Positions 19,902 through 27,172 of a DNA stretch of 64,000 nt are shown piece after piece. The notes below the pieces were generated by a model that saw only the letters and a program-made list of their open reading frames with translations, did no database searches and had not been told where the DNA came from. The position numbers and the translations under genes were made by a program. Every line of letters starts with the position of its first letter. The first letter of the stretch is position 1. The stretch comes from Acidaminobacter sp. (GTDB lineage: Bacteria > Bacillota > Clostridia > Peptostreptococcales > Acidaminobacteraceae): assembly GCF_030247605.1 (NCBI RefSeq), contig NZ_JAOTSB010000004.1, positions 116,096-180,095 on the forward strand, read 5' to 3'.

Positions 19902-19929
19902 ATTATACAATATCCGACAGTGATTGCAA
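19902..19929 (-). promoter_or_regulatory. promoter of the yybS-gdpP-rplI block
   Basis: TTGCAA (19924-19929), 16-bp spacer, TATAAT (19902-19907) on the minus strand, about 40 bases upstream of the yybS start. Confidence 0.55.
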
Positions 19930-19981
19930 ATCGAACCGCATTCAGTTTGAACTGACAAAATCCGTTTATTGTAATAGGCAT

Positions 19982-20033
19982 AAAAAAAGAAGTCATCCCG
20001 ATCAGTACACTGACTGACCGCAACAACTTCTTT
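19982..20033 (-). terminator. terminator of the rpsF-ssb-rpsR operon
   Basis: AAAGAAGT (19986-19993) pairs with ACTTCTTT (20026-20033). The minus strand continues into seven T (19982-19988). The large loop contains a smaller TCAGT/ACTGA hairpin. It starts 12 bases after the rpsR stop. Confidence 0.75.
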
Positions 20034-20044
20034 ATACTCTGATT

Positions 20045-20272
20045 CTATTCGTTGACGAACGGAAGCAGTGCAATGATTCTTGAGCGCTTAACCGCAACAG
20101 TCAAAGCACGTTGGTGCTTAGCGCAGTTGCCGGTAACACGTCTAGGAAGAATCTTTCCGCGATCCGTCAGATAGCGTTGAAGTTTTCTGGTATCTTTATA
20201 GTCGATTCCAGTAGCTTTTTCCTGGCAAAAGCTGCAGCCTTTGCGCTTCTTTCTTCTTTTAATAACAGCCAT
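20045..20272 (-). CDS. rpsR: 30S ribosomal protein S18
   Basis: S18 of 75 residues, full length, with the [24 protein letters not shown] core. Four potential zinc ligands are visible (CSFC near 13-16 and CxxH near 50-53), so this is a zinc-binding form of S18. It is the last gene of the conserved rpsF-ssb-rpsR operon. Confidence 0.97.
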   Translation of the reverse strand: MAVIKRRKKRKGCSFCQEKATGIDYKDTRKLQRYLTDRGKILPRRVTGNCAKHQRALTVAVKRSRIIALLPFVNE

Positions 20273-20298
20273 CTTTATTTCCCTCCTTTAACCCTAAT

Positions 20299-20745
20299 CT
20301 AGAATGGCACCTCGTCGTCGTCCAAATCCGCAGATGCGTTTGAGAAATCGCCCGGATCATAGTCCATGGATGGATCACTGTAGGATCCGCTTCGTCCGGT
20401 TGAATCAGCTTTTTCGAGGAACTCCACATTGTTTGCAGTAACCTCGGTCGTATAGCGGGTTTCACCGGTGTTCGTCTTGTACGAGCCCGTTGTGATTGAA
20501 CCTTCTACAGCGACCATTCGACCTTTTGTAAGGTACTGAGCTGCCGTTTCTGCCTGACGACCCCATACATTGACACGGATGAAGTCTGCAGTTGGGAGGC
20601 CCTTTTGCTGATATTCCGCTTTCTTTTCGCGGCTCAGGCTTCGGTCTATTGCAAGTGTGAAGTTGGTGACCGCTCTTCCGGTGCTGGCGATGTGGCGCAG
20701 CTCAGGATCTCTTACGAGGCGGCCGATCAAAACGACATGATTCAT
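20299..20745 (-). CDS. ssb: single-stranded DNA-binding protein
   Basis: A 148-residue SSB with an N-terminal OB fold (MNHVVLIGRLVRDPELR to about residue 105), a short Ser/Gly-rich linker and the acidic C-terminal tip DDDEVPF, which recruits partner proteins. It lies between rpsF and rpsR, spaced by 24 and 26 bases. Confidence 0.97.
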   Translation of the reverse strand: MNHVVLIGRLVRDPELRHIASTGRAVTNFTLAIDRSLSREKKAEYQQKGLPTADFIRVNVWGRQAETAAQYLTKGRMVAVEGSITTGSYKTNTGETRYTTEVTANNVEFLEKADSTGRSGSYSDPSMDYDPGDFSNASADLDDDEVPF

Positions 20746-20769
20746 GATTTCACTCCTCTGCCTTGGTGA

Positions 20770-21057
20770 CTACTTGTCGTCAAGATTGACGATCATGTAA
20801 CGGATAACGTCGTCAGCGATACGGTAGTTTCGCTCAAGCTCCATTGGCAGCGAAGGAGCCGCATTGAAGTTGACCAGAACGTAGTAACCGTCGCGGAATT
20901 TCTCGATTTCGTAAGCAAGCTTGCGATTGCCCCACTCTTCGATTTTCACGACTTCGCCATTCGCGGAGATGATAGAAGTGAACTTGTTGATCAGTTCTTT
21001 TCTCACTTCCTCTTCCAGAGTCGGCTTAAGGATGAAGATTGTTTCGTAATTTCTCAT
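20770..21057 (-). CDS. rpsF: 30S ribosomal protein S6
   Basis: S6 of 95 residues, beginning MRNYETIFILKPTLEEE, with the conserved EEWGNRKLAYEIEKFRDGYYVLVNF core. It is the first gene of the operon, preceded by a strong promoter and a structured leader of about 85 bases. Confidence 0.97.
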   Translation of the reverse strand: MRNYETIFILKPTLEEEVRKELINKFTSIISANGEVVKIEEWGNRKLAYEIEKFRDGYYVLVNFNAAPSLPMELERNYRIADDVIRYMIVNLDDK

Positions 21058-21142
21058 TGATTTTGCACCTCCCTATGGTCTGTTTGGCCCGGTCTCTTTG
21101 GACCGGACAGAGAGTACAGGGAGCCACTGGGCTCCCGTCATA
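21058..21142 (-). promoter_or_regulatory. structured leader of the rpsF operon
   Basis: The transcript upstream of rpsF can fold into GGGAGCC-4-GGCTCCC (about 21120-21137) and GGTC-6-GACC extended by CCG and CGG bases (about 21090-21107), before the AGGGAGGTG ribosome site. rpsF leaders are known to bind the S6:S18 complex. Whether this leader has the exact binding motif was not established. Confidence 0.4.
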
Positions 21143-21149
21143 CCTAGGC

Positions 21150-21178
21150 ATTATATCACGTTAGAAATAGCGATGCAA
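21150..21178 (-). promoter_or_regulatory. promoter of rpsF-ssb-rpsR
   Basis: TTGCAT (21173-21178), exact 17-bp spacer, TATAAT (21150-21155) on the minus strand. Confidence 0.8.
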
Positions 21179-21186
21179 GAAAAATA

Positions 21187-21252
21187 TAAAACCAAGGCCA
21201 GAACCCACTGCCTTCAAAATTGCTTGCCTGGGGGCGGTCTGACCTTGGTTAA
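21187..21252 (-). terminator. terminator of the aminotransferase gene
   Basis: AACCAAGGCCAGA near 21192-21204 pairs with TCTGACCTTGGTT near 21239-21251 with a single G-U pair, closing an imperfect inner stem. On the minus strand a T-rich tail follows. Confidence 0.65.
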
Positions 21253-21285
21253 ATTCATTTATGTATTGAAAGAACGTCCTTACTG

Positions 21286-22488
21286 CTATTTCTTTTCTTT
21301 TATGGCTCTTACTGCCTCATGCAGGACTTCACCCAGCCGTTTGATCCCCTCGACGATAAGGTCTTCCGGCATGTTTGAATAATTGAGGCGCATAGTATTT
21401 TCCTGCCCGCCATTAGGGAAGAATGAGCCTCCAGGTACAAAAGCAACGTTTTTTTCGATTGCTTTGAGCATCAAGTCCCTCGCGTTCAGCTCCGGCGGCA
21501 TCACTGCCCAAGTAAATAGCCCCCCGTTTGGATAGGTATAGGTAACCTCTTCAGGAAAATATTGCTTCATAGTATCCAGCATCAGCGTTCTGCGCTTACG
21601 GTAGACCTCTTTGATCTTTTCAACATGGTCGTCCAGGCTATAGAGCTCCATAAACATGTCCAGTTCGCGCTGGGTCATTGAGTTGCTTTGGAGATCCGCG
21701 CCCTGCTTGACCGTTATAAATTTATTCAGGATACTGTCCTCAGCACATACCCAACCCACGCGAAGCCCTGGGCAAAAAGTCTTTGAAAAGGTGCCAAGGA
21801 AAATTACCCGGCCATCTGTATCCATGGATTTGACGGATGGCAGCATGTCTCCTTCAAATCGAAGTTCTCCGTAAGGATTGTCTTCAACGATTGGCAAATC
21901 AAATTTTCTCGCAACATCCAAAAGACCTCGTCTTCTTTCGAGACTCCATGTTCTGCCCGTTGGATTTTGGAAATCAGGGATGACATATATCATTTTAACA
22001 TTATCATGAGCGGCAATTTTTTTCTCAAGGTCTTCGATCAGCATACCATCATCATCTGTTTCAACTTCAATGAATTGACATTGATAAGCTTTGAACGCAT
22101 TGATAGCGCCGAGGTAGCTCGGGCTTTCACAAACGACATAATCTCCCGGGTTAAGGAAGACTTTCCCTGAAAAATCCAAGCCTTGCTGTGATCCGGTCGT
22201 AATTAAAATTTCGTCTGCTTTGGCTGCGACGCCGACTTTCATCATTCTGGCAGCAATCTTTTCCCTAAGCGGCGCAAAGCCTTCAGTCGGACTATATTGA
22301 AGCGCTTGTCGGCCCGCCTCCTCCAGTACTTTTACAGAAACAATCTTCATTTCTTCAATTGGGAACAACTCGGGTGCAGGCAATCCACCAGCAAATGATA
22401 TGATCTCAGGTCTTACAGTCAATTTTAACAGTTCTCTGATTTCAGAAGCTTTAATTCCTTCCATTCTATCCGCGAACTTAATTGCCAC
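21286..22488 (-). CDS. PLP-dependent aminotransferase (class I/II, 2-aminoadipate/aromatic type)
   Basis: A 400-residue fold-type I aminotransferase related to the LysN/ArAT and MocR-catalytic-domain group. Visible motifs: PEIISFAGGLPAPELFP near the N-terminus, YSPTEGFAPLRE, the IPDFQNPTGRTWS segment with substrate-contacting Asn, and FLGTFSKTFCPGLRVGW, which holds the PLP Lys. The start is GTG 22488, seven bases after GGAGGT; an upstream in-frame TTG would place that site inside the gene. The substrate cannot be decided from sequence. It is a single-gene unit with its own promoter and terminator. Confidence 0.85.
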   Translation of the reverse strand: MAIKFADRMEGIKASEIRELLKLTVRPEIISFAGGLPAPELFPIEEMKIVSVKVLEEAGRQALQYSPTEGFAPLREKIAARMMKVGVAAKADEILITTGSQQGLDFSGKVFLNPGDYVVCESPSYLGAINAFKAYQCQFIEVETDDDGMLIEDLEKKIAAHDNVKMIYVIPDFQNPTGRTWSLERRRGLLDVARKFDLPIVEDNPYGELRFEGDMLPSVKSMDTDGRVIFLGTFSKTFCPGLRVGWVCAEDSILNKFITVKQGADLQSNSMTQRELDMFMELYSLDDHVEKIKEVYRKRRTLMLDTMKQYFPEEVTYTYPNGGLFTWAVMPPELNARDLMLKAIEKNVAFVPGGSFFPNGGQENTMRLNYSNMPEDLIVEGIKRLGEVLHEAVRAIKEKK

Positions 22489-22524
22489 AACATCGACCTC
22501 CGTTTTGTTCAAAAAGTAAAATCC

Positions 22525-22555
22525 CTAGTGCCTTGTAAACACTAGTCCTATTATA
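22525..22555 (-). promoter_or_regulatory. aminotransferase promoter with overlapping inverted repeat
   Basis: A TATAAT -10 box lies at 22550-22555 on the minus strand; the -35 is weak. CTAGTG (22525-22530) and CACTAG (22540-22545), separated by nine bases, form an inverted repeat across the expected transcription start, a usual place for a repressor operator. Confidence 0.45.
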
Positions 22556-22622
22556 CCATGAAGCAAAGGATTGGGATTAAAAATTTACAATTTTTTAAGT
22601 TCTTATCAAATTTTTTAGCATT

Positions 22623-22841
22623 TTATTTTTTAACATCCTCGGGCTTAAGCAGACTTCCCTGTCTTTCAATTTTTCTAATTCTTTTTTCGAGATTGGTCCG
22701 GGAAATCCAGATTTGCTTATCGCATTTCATGCAGCGTATCCTGAAGTCCATCCCAATTCTTAAGACCTCAAAACGATTGTTGCCACAGGGATGTGGCTTC
22801 TTTGTGTCTATAATATCCCCAATCTGGATTTCGAGCGGCAT
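22623..22841 (-). CDS. DUF951 family protein (YyzM-like)
   Basis: A small basic protein of 72 residues, with the DUF951 signature GDIIDTKKPHPCGNNRFEV and IRCMKCDKQIWISR. The HPCG and CMKC cysteines suggest metal binding. Function is unknown; relatives occur near the origin in Firmicutes. It begins one base after the DUF3343 stop, so the two are translated together. Confidence 0.85.
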   Translation of the reverse strand: MPLEIQIGDIIDTKKPHPCGNNRFEVLRIGMDFRIRCMKCDKQIWISRTNLEKRIRKIERQGSLLKPEDVKK

Positions 22842-22842
22842 C

Positions 22843-23118
22843 TCAATCCCTCCATTCTAACTTGACTGATTTATTCTCAGTTGAAGTCCGATCTATCCTG
22901 AACAAATTCATGCCTTCTTTTGACACACCATTCAGCGCTTCAAGCACCCGCTCGAGATTCTCATCCAGGATCCTGATAGAAAGTCCGCAACTTGTGGATA
23001 TTTCACGGGGTGTCGGCACCATGGTGATAGGTGCTCCAACTGCTGCGAGCTTTTTTTCAGTGCTGATGGCATAATGGGTTGAATCGAATGCAATGACATA
23101 AAACTTCTTTTCCAACAT
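22843..23118 (-). CDS. DUF3343 protein (putative Se/S carrier-like)
   Basis: A 91-residue DUF3343 protein, with YVIAFDSTHYAISTEK at the N-terminus and the conserved PTPREISTSCGLSIR motif containing the single Cys (about residue 44). DUF3343 members often neighbour yedF and selenium-related genes and are proposed Se/S carriers. Here it lies eight bases after yedF, which supports that view. Biochemical function is inferred only. Confidence 0.8.
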   Translation of the reverse strand: MLEKKFYVIAFDSTHYAISTEKKLAAVGAPITMVPTPREISTSCGLSIRILDENLERVLEALNGVSKEGMNLFRIDRTSTENKSVKLEWRD

Positions 23119-23126
23119 AAATACTC

Positions 23127-23750
23127 CTAAATTCGAATTGTATTTTTAGCTTTGTGCATGGTCTCAACGATAGCGTACATATTTCCAATTCCGCCCGCTG
23201 CCAGCTTCTCTTTGACTTGGTAATAGTCAAGGCAGGTACCGCACGACAGGATCTCAACACCGTTGGATTCCAGTGCTCTCAAATACTCAAGAACCGGCGA
23301 TCCTTCTATTGTCAGATGTACCCCGCTGTTAACAAACATGATGGATTTCGGGTATGGCTCCATCTCAGTAAGCGTGTAGAAATACCCCTTGATGAGAACT
23401 TCCCCAAGGGTTTCGTCGCCCTCACCAAAAGTGTTTTTTCCCACCAGAATGACGATCTCAGAGAGTTTAGGCTTTGTCTGAGGCAAGATCTCAGAATCAA
23501 ACATGACTTCCGTTTTGTAGATGTCGATATAGTAAAAACCATCGGCCTGCTTCACTTCATAACGATAATTCTGACTCTTGGCGTACTTAATGACATTTTC
23601 ACGCGCGGTATCATTGTCAACAATAGTCGTCACTACGCCCGATTCGAGCTGATCCACTGCTTTCTTGGTTTGTATGACAGGCTTAGGGCACAGGAGGCCC
23701 CTTGCGTCCACTTCCATTTTATGATTCAACTTACAGTCCTCCTTATTCAA
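23127..23750 (-). CDS. yedF: selenium-metabolism sulfurtransferase-like protein YedF
   Basis: A 207-residue two-domain protein: a TusA-like domain with the DARGLLCPKPV motif (Cys near residue 21) and a C-terminal DsrE-like domain with SCGTCLDYY (about 170-178). This is the YedF layout found in selenium-using organisms, proposed to deliver selenium. It heads a yedF-DUF3343-DUF951 unit 33 bases after cvpA. No selenocysteine gene set (selA, selB, selD) is in the window. Confidence 0.85.
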   Translation of the reverse strand: MNKEDCKLNHKMEVDARGLLCPKPVIQTKKAVDQLESGVVTTIVDNDTARENVIKYAKSQNYRYEVKQADGFYYIDIYKTEVMFDSEILPQTKPKLSEIVILVGKNTFGEGDETLGEVLIKGYFYTLTEMEPYPKSIMFVNSGVHLTIEGSPVLEYLRALESNGVEILSCGTCLDYYQVKEKLAAGGIGNMYAIVETMHKAKNTIRI

Positions 23751-23783
23751 AGGTAAATCGCATGGAACTTTCAGGTTAAAAAA

Positions 23784-24467
23784 CTATGTCCTAACAAAAT
23801 AATATAACAGATACAGCAGTAAATTGTGATTGTAAAAATTTATGGCGAAAGTTGATCCATTCAAGGAATTAATAAGCCATTCGCTCGCTGTCAGAGGAAT
23901 CAAAAAGGTTATCACCATCATTAAGATCCATACATTGACCAGTCCCAGGACCCCTCCCAGAGCCAGTCCGGCCAGTTTGTTCGCCTGCTTGAGCAGCGGC
24001 AGCTCGGAAATAGCGGAGGTTACGATCCCAAGGACCAGCAGGACCAGCATAACTGCCAGGAACACGAGGATAAAAGCAAACCCCTGGGTCACCGCATTCG
24101 CGAGATTCTTTGATAGTTCTCCAAACAAGGCACGGTTCACAACGTCTGAGGCCGATTGTCCCGCTGTCATCAACTCAGGCATTGTCAACGCCTCAGCTAT
24201 TGAGTCCGATGGCACCCAGGAGGCTGATGCCTGAGCAGCGAAATGTTCCGTCAATTTGTCATAAATGCGTTGTTCAAGGGATGCAAAAAATTCTGTTTTC
24301 AACAACAGCCAATTGGCAACACCACTTCTAAAGTAAAGCGCTACAAGAAACGCTGCCAGAACGCCGGTTAAATTAAGCAGCATCCTGAAAAATCCCTTTC
24401 TAAACCCATTTATGGCTGTAGCCAAAATCACGATCAGCACAATCAGATCAAGCAAATTAAAGCCCAT
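23784..24467 (-). CDS. CvpA-family membrane protein
   Basis: A 227-residue protein with four to five hydrophobic segments (about 5-25, 28-48, 108-135, 165-185), starting with the typical NLLDLIVLIVILATAINGFRKGFFR of CvpA (colicin V production) proteins. In Firmicutes these are poorly understood inner-membrane proteins. ATG 24467 is preceded by AGGAGG, itself next to four 10-base tandem repeats. Confidence 0.8.
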   Translation of the reverse strand: MGFNLLDLIVLIVILATAINGFRKGFFRMLLNLTGVLAAFLVALYFRSGVANWLLLKTEFFASLEQRIYDKLTEHFAAQASASWVPSDSIAEALTMPELMTAGQSASDVVNRALFGELSKNLANAVTQGFAFILVFLAVMLVLLVLGIVTSAISELPLLKQANKLAGLALGGVLGLVNVWILMMVITFLIPLTASEWLINSLNGSTFAINFYNHNLLLYLLYYFVRT

Positions 24468-24480
24468 CCAAGCGCCTCCT

Positions 24481-24520
24481 TTTCATGCCTTTTCATGCCT
24501 TTTCACGTTTTTTCACGCTT
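24481..24520. repeat. four tandem 10-base repeats in the cvpA leader
   Basis: Four 10-mers in a row: TTTCATGCCT twice, then TTTCACGTTT and TTTCACGCTT. On the minus strand the unit is AGGCATGAAA or a near variant, and the array abuts the cvpA ribosome site. Confidence 0.7.
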
Positions 24521-24580
24521 ATTATTTCCTGTCTCTCAACCTTCAGACAAGCTGTTCAGCCTTAAATCCCGGCTATTTAA

Positions 24581-25744
24581 TCAATATTTGCAGGAATAAA
24601 TTTCATAGCGATTTTCATACTCGACACCTAAGTGGGTCTCATCCAGCCATTCCAAAGCGAGAAGACTGTCGTCCACAACCTTGGCTCCCAGCAGTTTTCC
24701 TGAAAAATTCAAAATATGGAGTTTGCCATCCCCCAGGAAAGCGATTCGCTCCGGCCCCATGGCCATCAGATCCACCACGACCTCCATTTTCCGCTCGAAG
24801 ACCTTTTCCCCGGCAATATTATACATGGAGAGCACATTGTCGTCCCGGGTGTCATCAATAGCCTTATTTTGAATCGTCAGATTCAGAAGCGTATTCCCAA
24901 GAGGATCAAAAGCAAGTCGTGTTACGTCTCGATCAATAATTTTCTTCCAAAGCTCATCGTTTTGATCATCAAAGGCAATAATCATATCATCCGAATATCC
25001 AATGAATCCCTCTCCGGCATCAGATAGCCTGTAGAGCACGGCGTTGTTGAAATTTCTTGCCCCTCTCATCTTGCCGTCAGTTCCGAACATCAGAACATTG
25101 GTATGAAAGTAATCATTCTCTACTACGAGTACGGACATGGCAATGAGCTTCATGGCTTCGGAATACCTGAGATCCAGAAGGTCCTCATAAGGCACAGGGA
25201 TCGTCGCAGACATCACACCCTGTGGATTGATCAAGGCAATTTTCTTATCATTTTTTAAATATAGCGCAGTATAGCCATCTGATCCCACCAAAAATCGTTC
25301 GACTTTTCCTAGTCCCTCTAGCTTGGATAGGATCTGCCCCTTTTTATCCAAGACATAATAGTCACCTGTAACCTTGTCGCAAATATAAAACTTGTCATTT
25401 CTTTCGTGGGCGAGGATATCACTGCCAAAAAACTCTTTTTCCCAAACAACTTCACCTCTGACTGTCAAATAGGTGAGCCGCTCATTTCCAGTCATTATAA
25501 TGCCGGAGACTACCGGATAAAAAAAACTTTGCTTTTTATAAGTCGGTTCAGCCGTCGTATTAATCGTATTGATTTTTTCGATCGAAATTGGACCCAGCCC
25601 GCTGGCTTCCCGAATCAGGGATATGACATAACCGGCGCCAAAAACAATTGTAAACGACAACAGCAGCATGACCAATGATAGTCTTCTCCGCTGTCTTCTT
25701 CTTTTTTTTATCTGATCCAGCTTCTCATGGATGCTTTCTGTCAT
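24581..25744 (-). CDS. membrane-anchored beta-propeller-like protein (DUF5711-like)
   Basis: A 387-residue protein: basic N-terminus (KKRRRQRRR), one membrane segment (about 24-45), then an extracytoplasmic region of repeated beta-strand units with Asp/Gly turns (GEVVWEKEF, GQILSKLEG, NDELWKKII, GEKVFERKM, GKLLGAKVV), consistent with a seven- or eight-bladed propeller. It resembles DUF5711 proteins of Clostridia; the assignment is from memory of that family. ATG 25744 has GGGTGA upstream. Function is unknown. It starts 11 bases after the mocA-like gene and precedes cvpA. Confidence 0.65.
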   Translation of the reverse strand: MTESIHEKLDQIKKRRRQRRRLSLVMLLLSFTIVFGAGYVISLIREASGLGPISIEKINTINTTAEPTYKKQSFFYPVVSGIIMTGNERLTYLTVRGEVVWEKEFFGSDILAHERNDKFYICDKVTGDYYVLDKKGQILSKLEGLGKVERFLVGSDGYTALYLKNDKKIALINPQGVMSATIPVPYEDLLDLRYSEAMKLIAMSVLVVENDYFHTNVLMFGTDGKMRGARNFNNAVLYRLSDAGEGFIGYSDDMIIAFDDQNDELWKKIIDRDVTRLAFDPLGNTLLNLTIQNKAIDDTRDDNVLSMYNIAGEKVFERKMEVVVDLMAMGPERIAFLGDGKLHILNFSGKLLGAKVVDDSLLALEWLDETHLGVEYENRYEIYSCKY

Positions 25745-25755
25745 GATGCTCACCC

Positions 25756-26433
25756 TTATCTTCTATCTGAATCGGAATTAAGGATCTTAGATAAATGCGC
25801 CAGATCTTCAGCACGGTCGATATCCATCAATTCCTCTGCATTTGCTATTTCGTACCATACCACCGCCTCGGGATACTGCCGGATGATTAGTTTGCCTCCG
25901 GTGTCTCCCTTGAGCTGCATCAGCGAAGCTTTGTACTTTCTGTCAAAGATAACCGGATTTCCCGTATTGCCCCTGTGAGCTGCCAACATGATCTTTCCCT
26001 GCCCTGCAGGAAACGACTTCAGCATCCCGGATATGGTTTGTCCCCTCAAGAGCGGCTGATCAGCCGTCAGAAACATATAGGCATCAGCCTCTTTTGAAGC
26101 CGCCAGCCCTAGACGGATCGAAGCCGCCTGGCCCTCCTCGGGACCGGGATTATAGCAGGTATTAAATCCATAAAACTCCGCCAAAACCGCAATGTCCGGA
26201 TCATGCCAGACCACGGTTACACTGCAAGGTGGGCAGCCTGCTGACTTAAGTGCTTCAAAAACCCACCCGGCGAGTGGTCTGCCCTGAAAGTCAGCCGTCA
26301 GCTTGTTGCTGCCAAATCGTCTGGCCAGACCGGACGCCATGACGATCAGCTTAATCCCGTACTCGCGCTCATCCTTGCCTTCATTCGAATTGGCGGCTGC
26401 TTCCCAATGTTCGACTACCCGCTTCATGCCCAT
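25756..26433 (-). CDS. mocA: MobA/MocA-like nucleotidyltransferase for molybdenum cofactor
   Basis: A 225-residue NTP-transferase. After an unusual 26-residue N-terminal extension it has the signature KLIVMASGLARRFGSNKL (about 28-45), GRPLAGW, a LTADQPLLRG metal-binding segment (about 120-129) and GNTGNPVIF. The family attaches CMP or GMP to molybdopterin. Next to yqeC this points to maturation of selenium-dependent molybdenum hydroxylases. Its start overlaps the yqeC stop by 10 bases. The exact nucleotide used is not decidable here. Confidence 0.8.
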   Translation of the reverse strand: MGMKRVVEHWEAAANSNEGKDEREYGIKLIVMASGLARRFGSNKLTADFQGRPLAGWVFEALKSAGCPPCSVTVVWHDPDIAVLAEFYGFNTCYNPGPEEGQAASIRLGLAASKEADAYMFLTADQPLLRGQTISGMLKSFPAGQGKIMLAAHRGNTGNPVIFDRKYKASLMQLKGDTGGKLIIRQYPEAVVWYEIANAEELMDIDRAEDLAHLSKILNSDSDRR

Positions 26434-27155
26434 CTGCCCCGCTCCACAACTATGACCGGCAGAACCGTATGCGACTTTAGCTGATTTATAAAGGCTTCAT
26501 GACGCGGCTCTGCCTTGTTCACCAATATGATTTTCAACGCATCCGCGGGACAGGACTTAAAAAGTCCGTTTTCTGAGTGGATCAAATCCGCCAGCGCCTC
26601 CGCAGTTACCAAGTCTCCTTCTTTCATTCCGGTGAGCTCCAAAAAGAGTGCCAGCCGATGGATTCTTGCCTCAACTGCAGGCAGATCAAAGGCATCAGCC
26701 CCAAGCACACCCAGGACAACCTGAGTTTTCCCGGGAAATCTGGGTTCACCGTCCCTGGGTGCTTTAAGCGGCTTTTTATTGGCCCCATCTGCTTCGATGA
26801 GTACAAAGCTGTTGTTCTGTTCAAAAGCCGGACCCTCTATCCAAAGATCGATGTCTCGGGGTTCAAAGCCATAGATTTTCCCCTGTTCATCCATACCTCT
26901 TGCCACCATGGTAATGCCAGGGCTTAACTTGCCTATCTGCGTCAGAGCGTCCACAGAAATAAAATGGTCAATTCTGGGTGACTTCTCAACCATCATTCGG
27001 GTCGTTGTCAGAACTACGATCCTGCTATGCTGATCCCGCTGTTTCAGAGTCGCGGCCAGGTCAAAAAGCGCACTGGTCTTTCCGCCTGCGCCGCAAAGTG
27101 AAATCACCGCAGGGAATGGCCCCTTCACAAGACCTTCAATTTCTTCCAGCAGCAT
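26424..27155 (-). CDS. yqeC: selenium-dependent hydroxylase accessory protein YqeC
   Basis: A 243-residue protein with a P-loop CGAGGKTS (about 21-28), LTTTRMM, the conserved LIEADGANKKPLKAP motif (about 118-132) and VVLGVLGADA. It matches YqeC, a putative accessory factor for labile-selenium molybdenum hydroxylases. It overlaps the mocA-like gene. The hydroxylase and yqeB are not in the window. A 13-of-14 match to the Noc-binding sequence lies inside the gene. Confidence 0.85.
   Translation of the reverse strand: MLLEEIEGLVKGPFPAVISLCGAGGKTSALFDLAATLKQRDQHSRIVVLTTTRMMVEKSPRIDHFISVDALTQIGKLSPGITMVARGMDEQGKIYGFEPRDIDLWIEGPAFEQNNSFVLIEADGANKKPLKAPRDGEPRFPGKTQVVLGVLGADAFDLPAVEARIHRLALFLELTGMKEGDLVTAEALADLIHSENGLFKSCPADALKIILVNKAEPRHEAFINQLKSHTVLPVIVVERGRWA
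26726..26739. promoter_or_regulatory. near-perfect Noc-binding sequence inside yqeC
   Basis: TTTTCCCGGGAAAT differs from the B. subtilis Noc consensus ATTTCCCGGGAAAT at one position. Coding location is normal for such sites, but a single site could arise by chance. Confidence 0.4.
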
Positions 27156-27172
27156 ACTGACGCACCCCAGTT

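Noticed and set aside
19908..19929. TTGCAA palindrome as an operator
   Set aside because: It is explained as the -35 hexamer of the yybS promoter; the palindrome is only 6 bp.
21187..21252. Possible riboswitch after the aminotransferase
   Set aside because: It lies downstream of the gene and has a long stem with a T-rich tail, so a terminator is the simpler reading.
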